The notes below the pieces were generated by a model. It searched no databases. It saw only the letters and a list, made by a program, of their open reading frames with translations, and was not told the origin of the DNA. Shown one piece after another: positions 38,501-48,561 of a DNA stretch of 64,000 bases. This DNA comes from Thermohalobaculum sp963822985 (lineage in GTDB: Bacteria > Pseudomonadota > Alphaproteobacteria > Rhodobacterales > Rhodobacteraceae), in the NCBI GenBank assembly GCA_963822985.1, contig CAWGJU010000006.1, forward strand, positions 682,001-746,000. Direction: 5' to 3'. Both the position numbers and the translations under genes were made by a program. Each line of letters begins with the position of its first letter. Position 1 is the first letter of the stretch.

Positions 38501-38667
38501 TCGGCATTGGCGCCGGGATAGGCGCCGGTGACCTGCACCTGCGGCGGCACGATGTCGGGGAACTGGGCGATCGGGATGGAGAAGATCGCGATGATGCCGG
38601 CCAGCGTGATGACGATAGAGACGACGAAGGCCAGCCGCGGGCGGTCGATGAAGGTGCTCGAGATCAT
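35506..38667 (-). CDS. RND efflux transporter, HAE1 family (AcrB-like)
   Basis: A 1053-residue inner-membrane proton/drug antiporter. It has the N-terminal MISSTFIDRPRLAFVVSIVI, GVGDVALFG, and the proton-relay span SIGIVVDDAIVVIENVERVM carrying the two Asp. The C-terminal half reads ALAAKNAILIVEFA. Length and motifs match AcrB/MexB/CmeB types, which typically export amphiphilic drugs, dyes and bile salts. Its ATG overlaps the adaptor stop by 4 bp. No TolC-type outer-membrane gene or local repressor gene is seen. Confidence 0.94.
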   Translation of the reverse strand: MISSTFIDRPRLAFVVSIVITLAGIIAIFSIPIAQFPDIVPPQVQVTGAYPGANAEVVESTVAQPIEQQIVGVPDMLYMQSTSSADGAYTLTATFALGSDPDINTVNVQNRVQLAEPLLPDDVTRQGLTVRKKSSGLLQVLELYSPNGTYDGLYLSNYATINVIDTLKRVPGVGDVALFGPLDYSMRIWLEPDKLTNFQLTPAEVAQAISTQNVQAAVGRIGAAPLVPDQRFQLTISTQGRLTSQEEFERIIIRANPDGSVVRLSDVARVELGAKSSDQFSRFDGQPGASIGIYQAPGANAVSTAKLIDARMADLAQRFPEDLAYLPVYDTTVFVNASIEEVIKTLAEAFVLVALVVFVFIGKLRTTIIPLSAVPVSIIGTFAVLLLIGYSANTVSLLALVLSIGIVVDDAIVVIENVERVMEEDPHLSPKEATRKAMGEITAPIIATTLVLLSVFVPVAFLPGISGELFRQFAVAVSVAMVISMVNALTLSPALCSVMLKPGPRPRGPIGWMLTGIDRVTDGYARIVRKLVRVSVICLLLVAGAAALTYGVFRVTPQGFLPSEDQGAMFVVVQVPEAASLNRTDAVAREVEDIVRADAAVDHVISIVGLDFLSNSAASNSAFLIVRLKPFDQRGTPELGVDAVIERLRPKLFAVSGGVAVPLNVPPIIGLGSTGGFEYALEALQGQPPGDIAAVVRGLTIAANQDPALAGVFSTFAANTPQLYLDIDRDKAQTLGVAINDIFTALQATLGGYYVNDFNLFGRTWQVKLQAETDYRSKVDDIYQIHVKNSQGAMVPIRALADVRLVLGPQALTRYNNYRAAIVNGAPAPGRSSGDALAAMERLSAATLPAGYGFEWTGTALQEKEAAGKTGIVLALAVVFAYLFLVALYESWNVPVPVLLSVTIAIGGAVTAVWLTGLAFDVYAQIGLVTLIALAAKNAILIVEFALEQRAAGKALFNSAIEGARLRFRPVMMTSFAFILGLLPLVLATGPGAASRQAVGTPVFFGMLAAALIGILVIPMLYVVFQWLREKTGWKPPLAGPAAPEERARVAAE

Positions 38668-39794
38668 CTGACCGCCTGGGCGGCCGTCTCCGACCGGCTG
38701 ACCTGGACGACCTGTCCCGGCCTGACCTTCTGCAGGCCCTCGACGATGACCTGCTCGCCATCCTTCAGGCCGTCCGCCACCACGACATCGCTGCCTTGCG
38801 CTGCGCCCAGGCGGACCCGCCGCTGCTCGACGGTGCCGTCCCGGCCTACGGCCAGCACATAGGTGCCGGCCTGGTCGACGGCGACGGACGCCTGCGGGAT
38901 GACCAGCGCCTGCTCCGCCTCGGCCCGCTCGACGATCACGCCGACCAGCTGCTTGTCGACCAGCCAGCCCTGCGGGTTGGGGAAGACGGCGCGGACGGTG
39001 ACGCTGTCGGTCGTCTGGTCGACCTGCACGTCGAGGAAATCGGGCGTGCCCGTCTGGTCGTAGATCGAGCCGTCCGGCAGCCGGAGGCGCATTTGCACGG
39101 CCGCGAGGTCGCGGCCATCGGCCTCGGCCTGCTTGCGCAGCTCGAGCAGCTGCCGCGCGCTGACCGGGAAGGTGACGTAGATCGGATCCTGCGTCACGAT
39201 CTCGGCGAGCGTTCCGCTGGACGGCGTGACGTAGTCGCCGACCGAGAAGCCGAAGCGGCCGACGCGCCCGTCCATCGGCGCCTTTATGTCGGTATAGCCG
39301 AGGTCGAGCTCGGCCCGCCTCAGCGAGGCCTGCAGGTTCTGCAGCGCGCCCAGCGATTGCTTTTGGTTCGCCTCGGCCACGTCGAGCCTCTGCTGCGCCA
39401 CGGCCTCGGTCTTCACGAGCTTGGTCTGGCGATCGACCTCGATCTCGGACAGGCGCAACGCGCCCTCGGCCGAGGTGATCTGCCCCCGGATGCCGTCGAT
39501 CTGCGCCTGGTAGGGCGCCTTCTCGAGCACGATCAGGACGTCGCCGGCCCGGACATCCGCGCCGTCCTTGAAGAGCCGCTGCTCGACATATCCGTCGACC
39601 CTGGCGCGCAGCTCGACCGTGTCGACCGCCTCGACCCGGCCGTTGAAGGTGAAGGACGGCGTCACGTCCTTCGCCACCACGGGGGCGACGACGACCGCAG
39701 GCGGCGGCGCCCCCGCCTGCTGCGCCAGCGCCGCGTTGCCCGGGCTGAGCAGAAGCGCGCCCGAGATGACGAGCAGGTAGCCGAGCCTTTGCAT
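38664..39794 (-). CDS. RND efflux periplasmic adaptor (membrane fusion protein, AcrA-like)
   Basis: A 376-residue adaptor linking the AcrB-like pump to an outer-membrane channel. It has a signal sequence (LGYLLVISGALLLSPGNAALA), a barrel-sandwich lipoyl region (FNGRVEAVDTVELRARVDGYVEQRLFKDG), a helical hairpin (about residues 90-160) and the return strand LGYTDIKAPMDGRVGR. The start ATG at 39794 follows a long G-run acting as ribosome site; an upstream ATG at 39857 precedes the signal peptide and is less likely. It is first in its operon. The 217-bp spacer to the divergent second efflux operon must hold both promoters. Confidence 0.92.
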   Translation of the reverse strand: MQRLGYLLVISGALLLSPGNAALAQQAGAPPPAVVVAPVVAKDVTPSFTFNGRVEAVDTVELRARVDGYVEQRLFKDGADVRAGDVLIVLEKAPYQAQIDGIRGQITSAEGALRLSEIEVDRQTKLVKTEAVAQQRLDVAEANQKQSLGALQNLQASLRRAELDLGYTDIKAPMDGRVGRFGFSVGDYVTPSSGTLAEIVTQDPIYVTFPVSARQLLELRKQAEADGRDLAAVQMRLRLPDGSIYDQTGTPDFLDVQVDQTTDSVTVRAVFPNPQGWLVDKQLVGVIVERAEAEQALVIPQASVAVDQAGTYVLAVGRDGTVEQRRVRLGAAQGSDVVVADGLKDGEQVIVEGLQKVRPGQVVQVSRSETAAQAVR

Positions 39795-40011
39795 CGCGAC
39801 GGTCCCCCCCCCCGGAGCGTGCTTGGTACCACGCCTCCGGACGGCTGCAAAGCGCACAGGGGATTACCCGCATTTAACGCCTCGAAGGACGGCGCGAAAG
39901 GCGGCTGGGCAGGCGCGGCTCCGCGGCGATCGGATGCATCGGGGCAGACGCGGGCGACGACCGTGCTATGTGTGTCCACCAGTCGCTTCTTCGAGGAGGG
40001 CGCTGGGCGGC

Positions 40012-41134
40012 GTGCCGGGACGGGTGCAGGCATGGAAGCAGATCGTGGCGGCGGCGTGCCTTGTCGTTGCGGCCGGTCTGCTGTGGCACTATCGCGAGCC
40101 CGTTCAGGCGATCGTCGGCCAGGCGATCCTGGCACCCGGGGCCGAGCGGATGGGGGGCCCCGCGACCGGCCGCGAGCCCGGCGTCCCCGTCATCGCCGCG
40201 CCCGTACGCATCGCCGATGACGACCTGGTTCTCGAGGCGGTGGGAACCGGTCGCGCGCAGCGCTCGGTGACGCTGCGGTCGGAGACCGAGGGCACCGTCG
40301 TGGAGGCGCCGCTGAACGCTGGCGAGCGGTACGCCGCCGGCGACGTTCTGCTGCGCCTCGACGACGCGGACCAGCGGCTGGCCGTCGAGCTGGCCCGGAC
40401 GCGGCTTGTCGAGGCCGAGCGGGTTCGCGACCGCTACCGGCAGCTTCAGGACACCGGCGCCGCGGCGCAAGCCCGGCTCGACGAGACCGAAACGGCGGCC
40501 GAGATTGCCCGCATCGAGCTCGAGGCTGCGCGCGAGGAGCTGCGCGAGCGGACCATCCGCGCGCCTTTCGACGGCGTCGCCGGGCTGTCCGAGACCGATG
40601 TCGGCGACTGGATCGACAGCGATGTCGCGATCTCGAGCTTCGACGACCGCAGCGTGCTGCTGGTCGAGTTCGAGCTGCCCGAGGCGCTGCTCGGCCGGGT
40701 CCACCCCGGCGTGACCGTGACCGCCAGCACGCCCGCCTCGGCCGGCCGGCGCTTCGAGGGCAGCGTCGCCGCCATCGACAGCCGCATCGTCGAGGCCAGC
40801 CGGACGGCGCGCGTCCAGGTGGCGATCCCGAACCCGGAGGACCGCCTCCGCCCCGGCGCGTCCTTCGCCGTCCGCCTGAAGCTGCCGGGCGAGGCGCTGC
40901 CCGTCGTGCCCGAGCTGGCGCTCCAGTTCTCCGAGGGCGCCCTGCAGGTCTGGCGCATCGACGGCGACGTCGTCGAGCCGGTCGAGGTGCGGCTCGTCCG
41001 CCGGCGCGAGGGCGCCGTTCTGGTCGAGGGACCGCTCGACGAGGGCGATCTCGTCGTCGTCGAGGGCACGCAGCGGCTGGCGCCCGGCCAGGCGCGTCCG
41101 CATCGTGCGGACGCTGGACGGCGGCGCGACATGA
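40012..41134 (+). pseudogene. Second RND periplasmic adaptor, one frameshift near the 3' end
   Basis: A membrane-fusion protein with an N-terminal anchor (IVAAACLVVAAGLLWHY), a lipoyl half (LRSETEGTVVEAPLNAGERYAAGDV), a hairpin and the return half TIRAPFDGVAGLSETDVGDWI. I start it at the GTG at 40012, 11 bp after GGAGGG; a GTG at 40024 is the alternative. One extra base near 41094 (CAGGCGCGTCCGC) shifts the last dozen codons. Removed, the protein ends VRIVRTLDGGAT and its stop overlaps the RND start by 4 bp (373 residues). It is divergent from the first efflux operon and only distantly similar to that adaptor. Confidence 0.82.
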
Positions 41135-44100
41135 GCGCGCCGGACAGCGGGCGGCCTGCCAGGCCTGAGCGTGCGCCGCCCCATGCTGGCGGCGGTGATG
41201 AACCTGCTGGTCGTGATCGCCGGCATCGCCGCCATCATGGGCGTCGAGGTCCGCGAGCTGCCGGATATCGACCGCCCCGTCGTCTCGGTGCGCGCGAACT
41301 ATCCCGGCGCCTCGCCCACCACCATCGATGCCGAGGTCACGTCGATCGTCGAGGCGGCGGTCGCCCGGGTCGCCGGCGTCGTCAGCGTCGAATCCTCGTC
41401 GGAGGAGGGCAATTTCCGGCATGCGCGCCGAGTTCCGGCCGGATGTCGACCTCGCCGACGCCGCCAACGACGTGCGCGAGGCGGTCAGCCGGATCACGCC
41501 CGAGCTGCCGGCGGGCGTCGAGGACCTGTTCGTCGTCAAGGCCGAGCAGGACGCGCGCCCTGTCATGCAGCTCGCCGTCTGGAGCGATCGCGACCCCGTC
41601 GACGTGCTGACCCGGCGCGTCGAGGACGAGATCATCCCCGAGCTGACCGCCGTCGACGGCGTCGCCGAGGTGACGGTATTCGGCGAGCGCGAGCGGGTCA
41701 TCCGGGTCGAGGTCTCGCCCGAGCGGCTGGCCGCCTTCGGCCTGTCGATCGGCGAGGTCGCCGACGCGCTGCGCGCGGCCCAGTTCGACGTGCCCGTCGG
41801 CAGCTTCTCGGCGGGCGAGCTCGACGTGCTGGTGCGCGCCGACGCGACCGTGGCCGAGCCCAGGCTGCATCGAGGAGCTGGTGCTGCGCGACCCCGTGCG
41901 CCTCGGCGACGTGGCGAGCGTCTATTTCGGCCTGGCTACGCCCGAGAGCATCGCGCGGCTGAACGATCGCCTGGTGCTCAGCCTCGGCATCGTCCGGCAG
42001 GCGCAGTCGAACACGGTGCGAATCTCCGACGCAGGTGCGGCGCGCGGTCGGCGTGCTCGAGGAGCGCTTTCCCGATCTGCGCTTCGAGGTGACGAGCGAC
42101 GACGCCGTCTTCATCCGCGGCTCGATCCGCGAGGTGCTCACCACCCTGGCCCTCGCGCTCGGGATCGTCGTGCTGGTGCTGTGGCTGTTCCTCGGCCGGC
42201 TCGGCGTCACGCTGATCCCGGCGCTGGCGATCCCGGTCGCGCTGATCGGATCGGTCGCGGCGATCTGGCTGCTCGGCTTCTCGATCAACCTGATCACGCT
42301 GCTGGCGCTGGTGCTGGCGACGGGGCTGGTCGTCGACGATTCCATCGTCGTCACCGAGAACATCCAGCGCCGCCGCGCCGAGGGCATGGGCGCCAAGGCC
42401 GCCGCCGTGCTCGGCACGCGGCAGGTCTTCTTCGCGGTGATCGCCACGACGCTGACGCTGATCGCCGTCTTCGTGCCGATCTCGTTCCTGCCGAGCGACG
42501 CCGGGCGGCTGTTCTCGGAGTTCGGCTTCGTGCTCGCCGTCACCGTGGCGCTGTCCTCCTTCGTCGCGCTGTCGCTCTGCCCCATGATCGCCGCGCGCCT
42601 GCCCTCGATGGGCGGCGAGCGCCGCGGCATCGTCGGCTGGGTCGGCGCGCGGCTGGCCGCGTGGTTACGCGGCGCTGCTGCGCCCGCTGGTCGCGGCGCC
42701 GCTCGTCACGGTCACCGCCGCATGCCTGCTCGGAGCGAGCGCCGTGGTCGTGTACGGCGAGCTGGGCGAAGAGCTGGTGCCGGCCGAGGACCGGGGCAGC
42801 GTGACCGTCCGCCTGCAGGGGCCGGACGGTACCGGGCTCGACTACACCGACCGCCAGGTCGTGATCGTCGAGGAGATGCTGTGGCCCTGGGTCGAGCGGG
42901 GTGTCGCCGACTGCGCTCTTCTCCATCACCGGGCGCTATGACCTTAATCGCGGCTCGGTCGAGGCGCAGCTGATCCCCTGGGACGCGCGCGACGTCAGCC
43001 AGGCCGAGATCGAGGCCGAGATCCGGCCGCAGCTCGGCCAATTGCCGGGCGCCCAGGCGCGCATCGCGTCCGAGAACAGCCTCGGCCTCAGCGGCGGCTC
43101 GGACGGGGGCCTCTCGATCGCCCTGACCGGGCCGAGCTATCCCGTGATCGCCGCGGCCGCCGAGGAATTCGCGCGGGCGATGGAGCAGCTGCCGGGCCTT
43201 TCGGAGGTCCGCGTCCAGTACCAGGCTACGCAGCCGCAGCTTTCGATCGGGATCGACCGGCGGCGCGCGGCCGACCTTGGGGTCGCCGATGTCGGCGCTC
43301 TCGACCACCTTGCGCGCGCTGATCGACGAGGAGGAGATCGCCGAGATCACCATCGACGACCAGGCCGTGCCGCTGATGCTCCAGTCTTCGGCCGGCGCCG
43401 TGCGCGACCCGGCCGATCTGCTGAACCTCTATGTCCGGGCCGAGGCGGGCCATCTGGTGCCGCTGTCACAGCTCGTCGAGTTCTCGGAAGATGGCGTCGC
43501 CGCCGAGCTCGACCGGCACGGCCAGCGCCGCGCGGTCGAGATCGACGCCGCCGTCTCGCCCGAGCTGGCGCTCAGCGGCGCCGTCGAACAGGTCCGCGAC
43601 GCTGGCGCGCGAGACGCTGCCGCCGGAGATCGGCCTCCTGATGCTGGGCGAGGCGGCGGCGCTCGACGAGACCTCGGCGGCGCTGACGGCGACCTATGTC
43701 ATCGCGCTGGTCGTCGTCTTTCTGGTGCTCGTCGCCCAGTTCGAGAGCGTCACCAGCGCGGCCGTGGTCATGATCACCGTGCCCTTCGGCGTCGGCGCCG
43801 CGATCTACGCGCTGTGGCTGACCGGCACGACGATCAACATCTTCAGCCAGATCGGCGTGCTGATGCTGATCGGCATCATGGCCAAGAACGGCATCCTGCT
43901 GGTCGAGTTCGCCGACCAGCTGCGCGACCGGGGCGCGGACGTGGCCGAGGCGGCGCTGGAAGCGGCGCGCGTGCGGCTTCGCCCAATCGCCATGACGCTC
44001 GCCTCGACCATCCTGGCGGGCCTCCCGCTGATCCTCGGTGGCGGCCCGGGCGCCGAGGCGCGGGCGGCGATCGGCTGGGTGGTCTTCGGCGGCCTCGGGC

Positions 44101-44264
44101 TCGCCGCGGGCTTCACGCTTCTCCTGGCGCCCGCGGCCTATGTCCTGGTCGCCGGCCTCTCGCGCCCTCGCGCCGCGGCCGGCGACGAGCTCGACGCCGA
44201 GCTGGCGCGTGCCCGGGCCGGGGACGACGCCGGGTCCGGGCAACGGATGCAAGAGACGTCTTGA
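41131..44264 (+). pseudogene. Second RND efflux transporter, eight single-base insertions
   Basis: An AcrB-type pump of a different subfamily from the first. It starts SVRRPMLAAVMNLLVVIAG, carries VLATGLVVDDSIVVTENIQRRR with the proton-relay Asp, and ends with IGIMAKNGILLVEFADQL. The frame advances by one at about 41161, 41420, 41862, 42031, 42665, 42912, 43284 and 43601, always as an extra base. Removing eight bases gives exactly 1041 residues with no stop, a normal RND length. No in-frame stop or loss of conserved residues is seen between breaks, which is unusual for an old pseudogene. Either a very recent burst of insertions or locally poor sequence. Confidence 0.85.
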
Positions 44265-44286
44265 ACTCGAGCCTTATAGATCGGCC

Positions 44287-44592
44287 TCAGTGGCCGGGCT
44301 GGGCCTTGGCGAAGGCCGCCTGCTGCTCGGAGCTCGCCTCCTTCTGGTGCTTGGCGCGCCATTCCTCGTAAGGTTCGCCGTAGACGATCTCGCGCGCCTC
44401 GTCCTTGCCGATCTGCTGCCCCTGCTCGGCCGCGGCCTCCTGGTACCAGCGGCTGAGGCAGTTGCGGCAGAAGCCGGCCAGGTTCATCAGGTCGATGTTC
44501 TGCACGTCCGGGTTCGCGCGCAGGTGGTCGCGCAGGCGGCGGTAGACGGCGGCCTCGAGCTCGGTCGTGTTGTCGGTCGGTTCTGCAGGCAT
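44287..44592 (-). other. Possible independent translation of the DUF1244 domain
   Basis: GGAGGACACC immediately precedes an in-frame ATG at 44592 that would give a free 101-residue DUF1244 protein (MPAEPTDNTTELEAAVYRR). This length is the normal size of stand-alone DUF1244 proteins. Both a fused and a free form may be made, or the fusion may result from a lost stop codon. DUF1244 has no established function. Confidence 0.5.
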
Positions 44593-45411
44593 GGTGTCCT
44601 CCATGGGTTCGCCCGATATGGCCCCGGCTCCGGCCGTGGCAAGCGGCACCGCCTCGCGCAGCATGGGCGCCAGCCGCTCGGCCCAGGCCTCCTGCCCGTC
44701 GGCGGTCTCGATCAGATCGTTGCGGATCTCGATCAGGATGTGCGGGATGCCGCGCCGCGTGCCGTGCGTGAACATGCAGTCGCCATGGAGCTGGCCGGAA
44801 TAGGGCTCGTTGTCGCCGACGCAGAGGTCCGGCTCGGCGCGCAGCCGTCCCAGCAGCGGGCGGAGCAGACGGTCGTCGCGGTCCCAGAGCAGCCCGATGT
44901 GCCAGGGCCGCAGCGGCCGGCCGCGGAACTGCGGCGTGAACGAGTGGATGGCGACCAGCGCCGGCGCCCGGTGCTCGGCGACGACGCGGTCGAGCGCCGC
45001 GTCGACGACGCGATGATAGGGGCGGTGATAGGCCTCGATGCGGCGCATCGTCTCGGCCAGCCCCACCTGCCGGTTGCCGGGCACCAGCGAACCGTCATAG
45101 AGCTTCATGACCAGCGTCGGGTCGTCCTCGCCGCGGTTCGGGTCGATCACCAGCCGCGACCAGGTGGAGAGCACCGCCTCGGCGCCGAGCCGCCGCGCCA
45201 GCCCCAGCGTCACGCCGCGCGCGCCGACATCCCAGGCGATGTGCCGGCGCATGTCCTCCTCGGAGAGGCCGAGCGAGCCGATCTCGGGCGGCACGTTGTT
45301 CGACGCGTGGTCGCAGACGAGCACGAGGTCGCGCATCGCCTCCGGCGCATCGGACGGCGCCACGCGCTCGACGGGGGGGAAATTCGACACATCTGATGGG
45401 TGGCCGGGCAT
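44287..45411 (-). CDS. N-formylglutamate amidohydrolase fused in frame to DUF1244
   Basis: Residues 1 to about 265 form an N-formylglutamate amidohydrolase-type zinc hydrolase: VLVCDHASNNVPPEIG, AWDVGARGVTLGLARRLGA, VIDPNRGEDDP and AIHSFTPQFRG. Residues about 275-374 are a complete DUF1244 domain: ELEAAVYRRLRDHLRANPDVQ, NIDLMNLAGFCRNCLSRWYQEA, EIVYGEPYEEW. In other alphaproteobacteria I know these as separate neighbouring genes; here there is no stop between them (374 residues). An internal ATG with its own ribosome site lies at the join (see 44592). The enzyme may hydrolyse formyl-glutamate or related N-acyl amino acids. Divergent from pyk. Confidence 0.85.
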   Translation of the reverse strand: MPGHPSDVSNFPPVERVAPSDAPEAMRDLVLVCDHASNNVPPEIGSLGLSEEDMRRHIAWDVGARGVTLGLARRLGAEAVLSTWSRLVIDPNRGEDDPTLVMKLYDGSLVPGNRQVGLAETMRRIEAYHRPYHRVVDAALDRVVAEHRAPALVAIHSFTPQFRGRPLRPWHIGLLWDRDDRLLRPLLGRLRAEPDLCVGDNEPYSGQLHGDCMFTHGTRRGIPHILIEIRNDLIETADGQEAWAERLAPMLREAVPLATAGAGAISGEPMEDTMPAEPTDNTTELEAAVYRRLRDHLRANPDVQNIDLMNLAGFCRNCLSRWYQEAAAEQGQQIGKDEAREIVYGEPYEEWRAKHQKEASSEQQAAFAKAQPGH

Positions 45412-45531
45412 GGCGGTGCCATATAAGCCACTCGCCCGCCGCGCAAGCTGGCCCCTCCGTCTGCCATGTTGAAACGGTCATGGTCGGGCGCGATGATGCC
45501 GGCGGGCAGGAAGACATCGGAGGCCGGTCGG

Positions 45532-46980
<1,449 letters not shown>

Positions 46981-47045
46981 GCGTCGGCGCCCCGTCACCA
47001 GACGGGCGCGTCGAAGCCGGTCCGGCTGCAGAGTGCCCTGCGGCC

Positions 47046-48293
47046 TCAGGCCGCGCGCCTGCGGCGGCGGCTGCGTCGGCGCGGGGCAGCCGGCGCATTG
47101 GCCGGCTTCGGCGCGCCGCCGCGCTGGCGGCCGCCGGAGATCGGCGCGGGCTCGTCGGCGCCGACCGGGCCGGAGCCCTGAACGGCCATGGCCGCGCCCG
47201 TCAGCCGCTCGATGTCGCGCAGATAGCCGCGCTCGGACGGATCGCACAGCGAGATCGCCGCCCCGGACGCGCCGGCCCGCGCGGTCCGGCCTATGCGGTG
47301 CACATAGCTCTCGGCCTCGTTCGGCAACTCGTAGTTGATGACGTGGCTGACCGCCTCGACGTCGATCCCGCGCGCGGCGATGTCGGTGGCGACGAGGACG
47401 CGGGCCTCGCCCGAGCGAAATGCCGCGAGCGCGCGCTGGCGGGCGCCCTGCGATTTGTTGCCGTGGATCGCCTCGGCGCCGATGCCGTGCTTGGCGAGCT
47501 GCTCCGACACGCGGTTGGCGCGGTGCTTGGTCCGGGTGAAGACGATCACCTTCTTCAGCTCGGGCTCGGCCAAAAGGGCGGCGAGCTTGGCCGTCTTCTC
47601 GGCCGCGGCGAGGTGATAGACGCTCTGGCCGATGCGCTCGACGGGCGTCGCCTGCCGCGCCACCTCGATCCGCAGCGGCTCGCGCAGCAGGCCATCGGCC
47701 AGCCGGGCGATCTCGGCCGGCATCGTCGCCGAGAACAGCAGCGACTGGCGCTCTGCCGGCAGGGCGTCGATCAGTTTGCGGATGTCGCGGATGAAGCCCA
47801 TGTCGAGCATCCGGTCCGCCTCGTCGAGCACCAAGACCTCGACGCCGCGCAGGTCGGCCCGGCGCTGCGTCACCAGGTCGAGCAGCCGGCCGGGGGTCGC
47901 CACGATGATGTCCAGCCCGCGTGCCAGCGCGGCGATCTGCGGCCCCTCCTTGACGCCGCCGAAGATCACGGCGTGGCGCAGCTGCAGGTGGGCGGAGTAG
48001 GCGCGCACGTCCTCGCCGATCTGGATGGCGAGCTCGCGCGTCGGCGCCAGGATCAGGGCGCGCGGCCGGCGCGGCTTTGGCGCGGGCGCCGAGCACAGCC
48101 GGTCGAGCATCGGCAGGACAAACGCCGCCGTTTTGCCCGTACCTGTCTGGGCGATGCCCAGAATGTCACGGCCCTCGATCTGGCCCGGGATCGCCCGGGC
48201 CTGGATCGGAGTGGGTTCGGTATGGCCGCGCGCCGTCACGGCGCGCAGGATCGGTTCGGCCAAGCCGAAATCCGAGAAGCTCTCAGTCGTCAA
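47046..48293 (-). CDS. DEAD-box ATP-dependent RNA helicase, RhlE-like
   Basis: A 415-residue helicase with all core motifs: Q-motif FSDFGLAEPILRAV...EPTPIQ, motif I AQTGTGKT, Ia PTRELAIQI, II VLDEADRMLDMGF, III FSATMP, V ATDIAARGID and VI HRIGRTARAG. The C-terminal extension is Ala/Pro/Arg-rich, ending RRRSRRRRRAA, a basic RNA-binding tail. Such enzymes unwind RNA in ribosome assembly and cold adaptation. It converges with pyk (65-bp gap). A 268-bp upstream gap, possibly with a small ORF, could be a regulated leader. Confidence 0.93.
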   Translation of the reverse strand: MTTESFSDFGLAEPILRAVTARGHTEPTPIQARAIPGQIEGRDILGIAQTGTGKTAAFVLPMLDRLCSAPAPKPRRPRALILAPTRELAIQIGEDVRAYSAHLQLRHAVIFGGVKEGPQIAALARGLDIIVATPGRLLDLVTQRRADLRGVEVLVLDEADRMLDMGFIRDIRKLIDALPAERQSLLFSATMPAEIARLADGLLREPLRIEVARQATPVERIGQSVYHLAAAEKTAKLAALLAEPELKKVIVFTRTKHRANRVSEQLAKHGIGAEAIHGNKSQGARQRALAAFRSGEARVLVATDIAARGIDVEAVSHVINYELPNEAESYVHRIGRTARAGASGAAISLCDPSERGYLRDIERLTGAAMAVQGSGPVGADEPAPISGGRQRGGAPKPANAPAAPRRRSRRRRRAA

Positions 48294-48332
48294 CCAAGGT
48301 TCCTTTCGCGTGCAGGGCGAAGAGGCTTGTCC

Positions 48333-48461
48333 TCATTTTCGCTCCGGCACATGCACCACCGCCGAGCGCGGCTCGGCCAGATGCGTCTCAATCTGGGTCT
48401 TCTCGAGAAGAAGCTCCGCTTCCGGGCGGAGGTCCGCGCAATCGCGAGAAATTATGCGCAT
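48333..48461 (-). CDS. Possible 42-residue ORF upstream of the helicase gene
   Basis: A short ORF (MRIISRDCADLRPEAELLLE..., ending VVHVPERK) with GGAG nine bases before its ATG, ending 39 bp before the helicase start. Codon use is only weakly G/C-biased at third positions. It could be a leader peptide or chance. Nothing else is recognisable in the 48294-48561 gap. Confidence 0.2.
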   Translation of the reverse strand: MRIISRDCADLRPEAELLLEKTQIETHLAEPRSAVVHVPERK

Positions 48462-48561
48462 CAAGTGGACTCCGCCGGCACGAAAGTCAAGCCGGATCGC
48501 CCCCCGGACCATTCTGGCACCGCCCGCGCGCCCCGCGGACCCCGGTCGGCCGGGCGGCGGC

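Noticed and set aside
41131..44264. Programmed ribosomal frameshifting in the second RND gene
   Set aside because: Eight shifts in one gene, with no shared slippery heptamer or stimulatory structure, do not fit any known recoding system.
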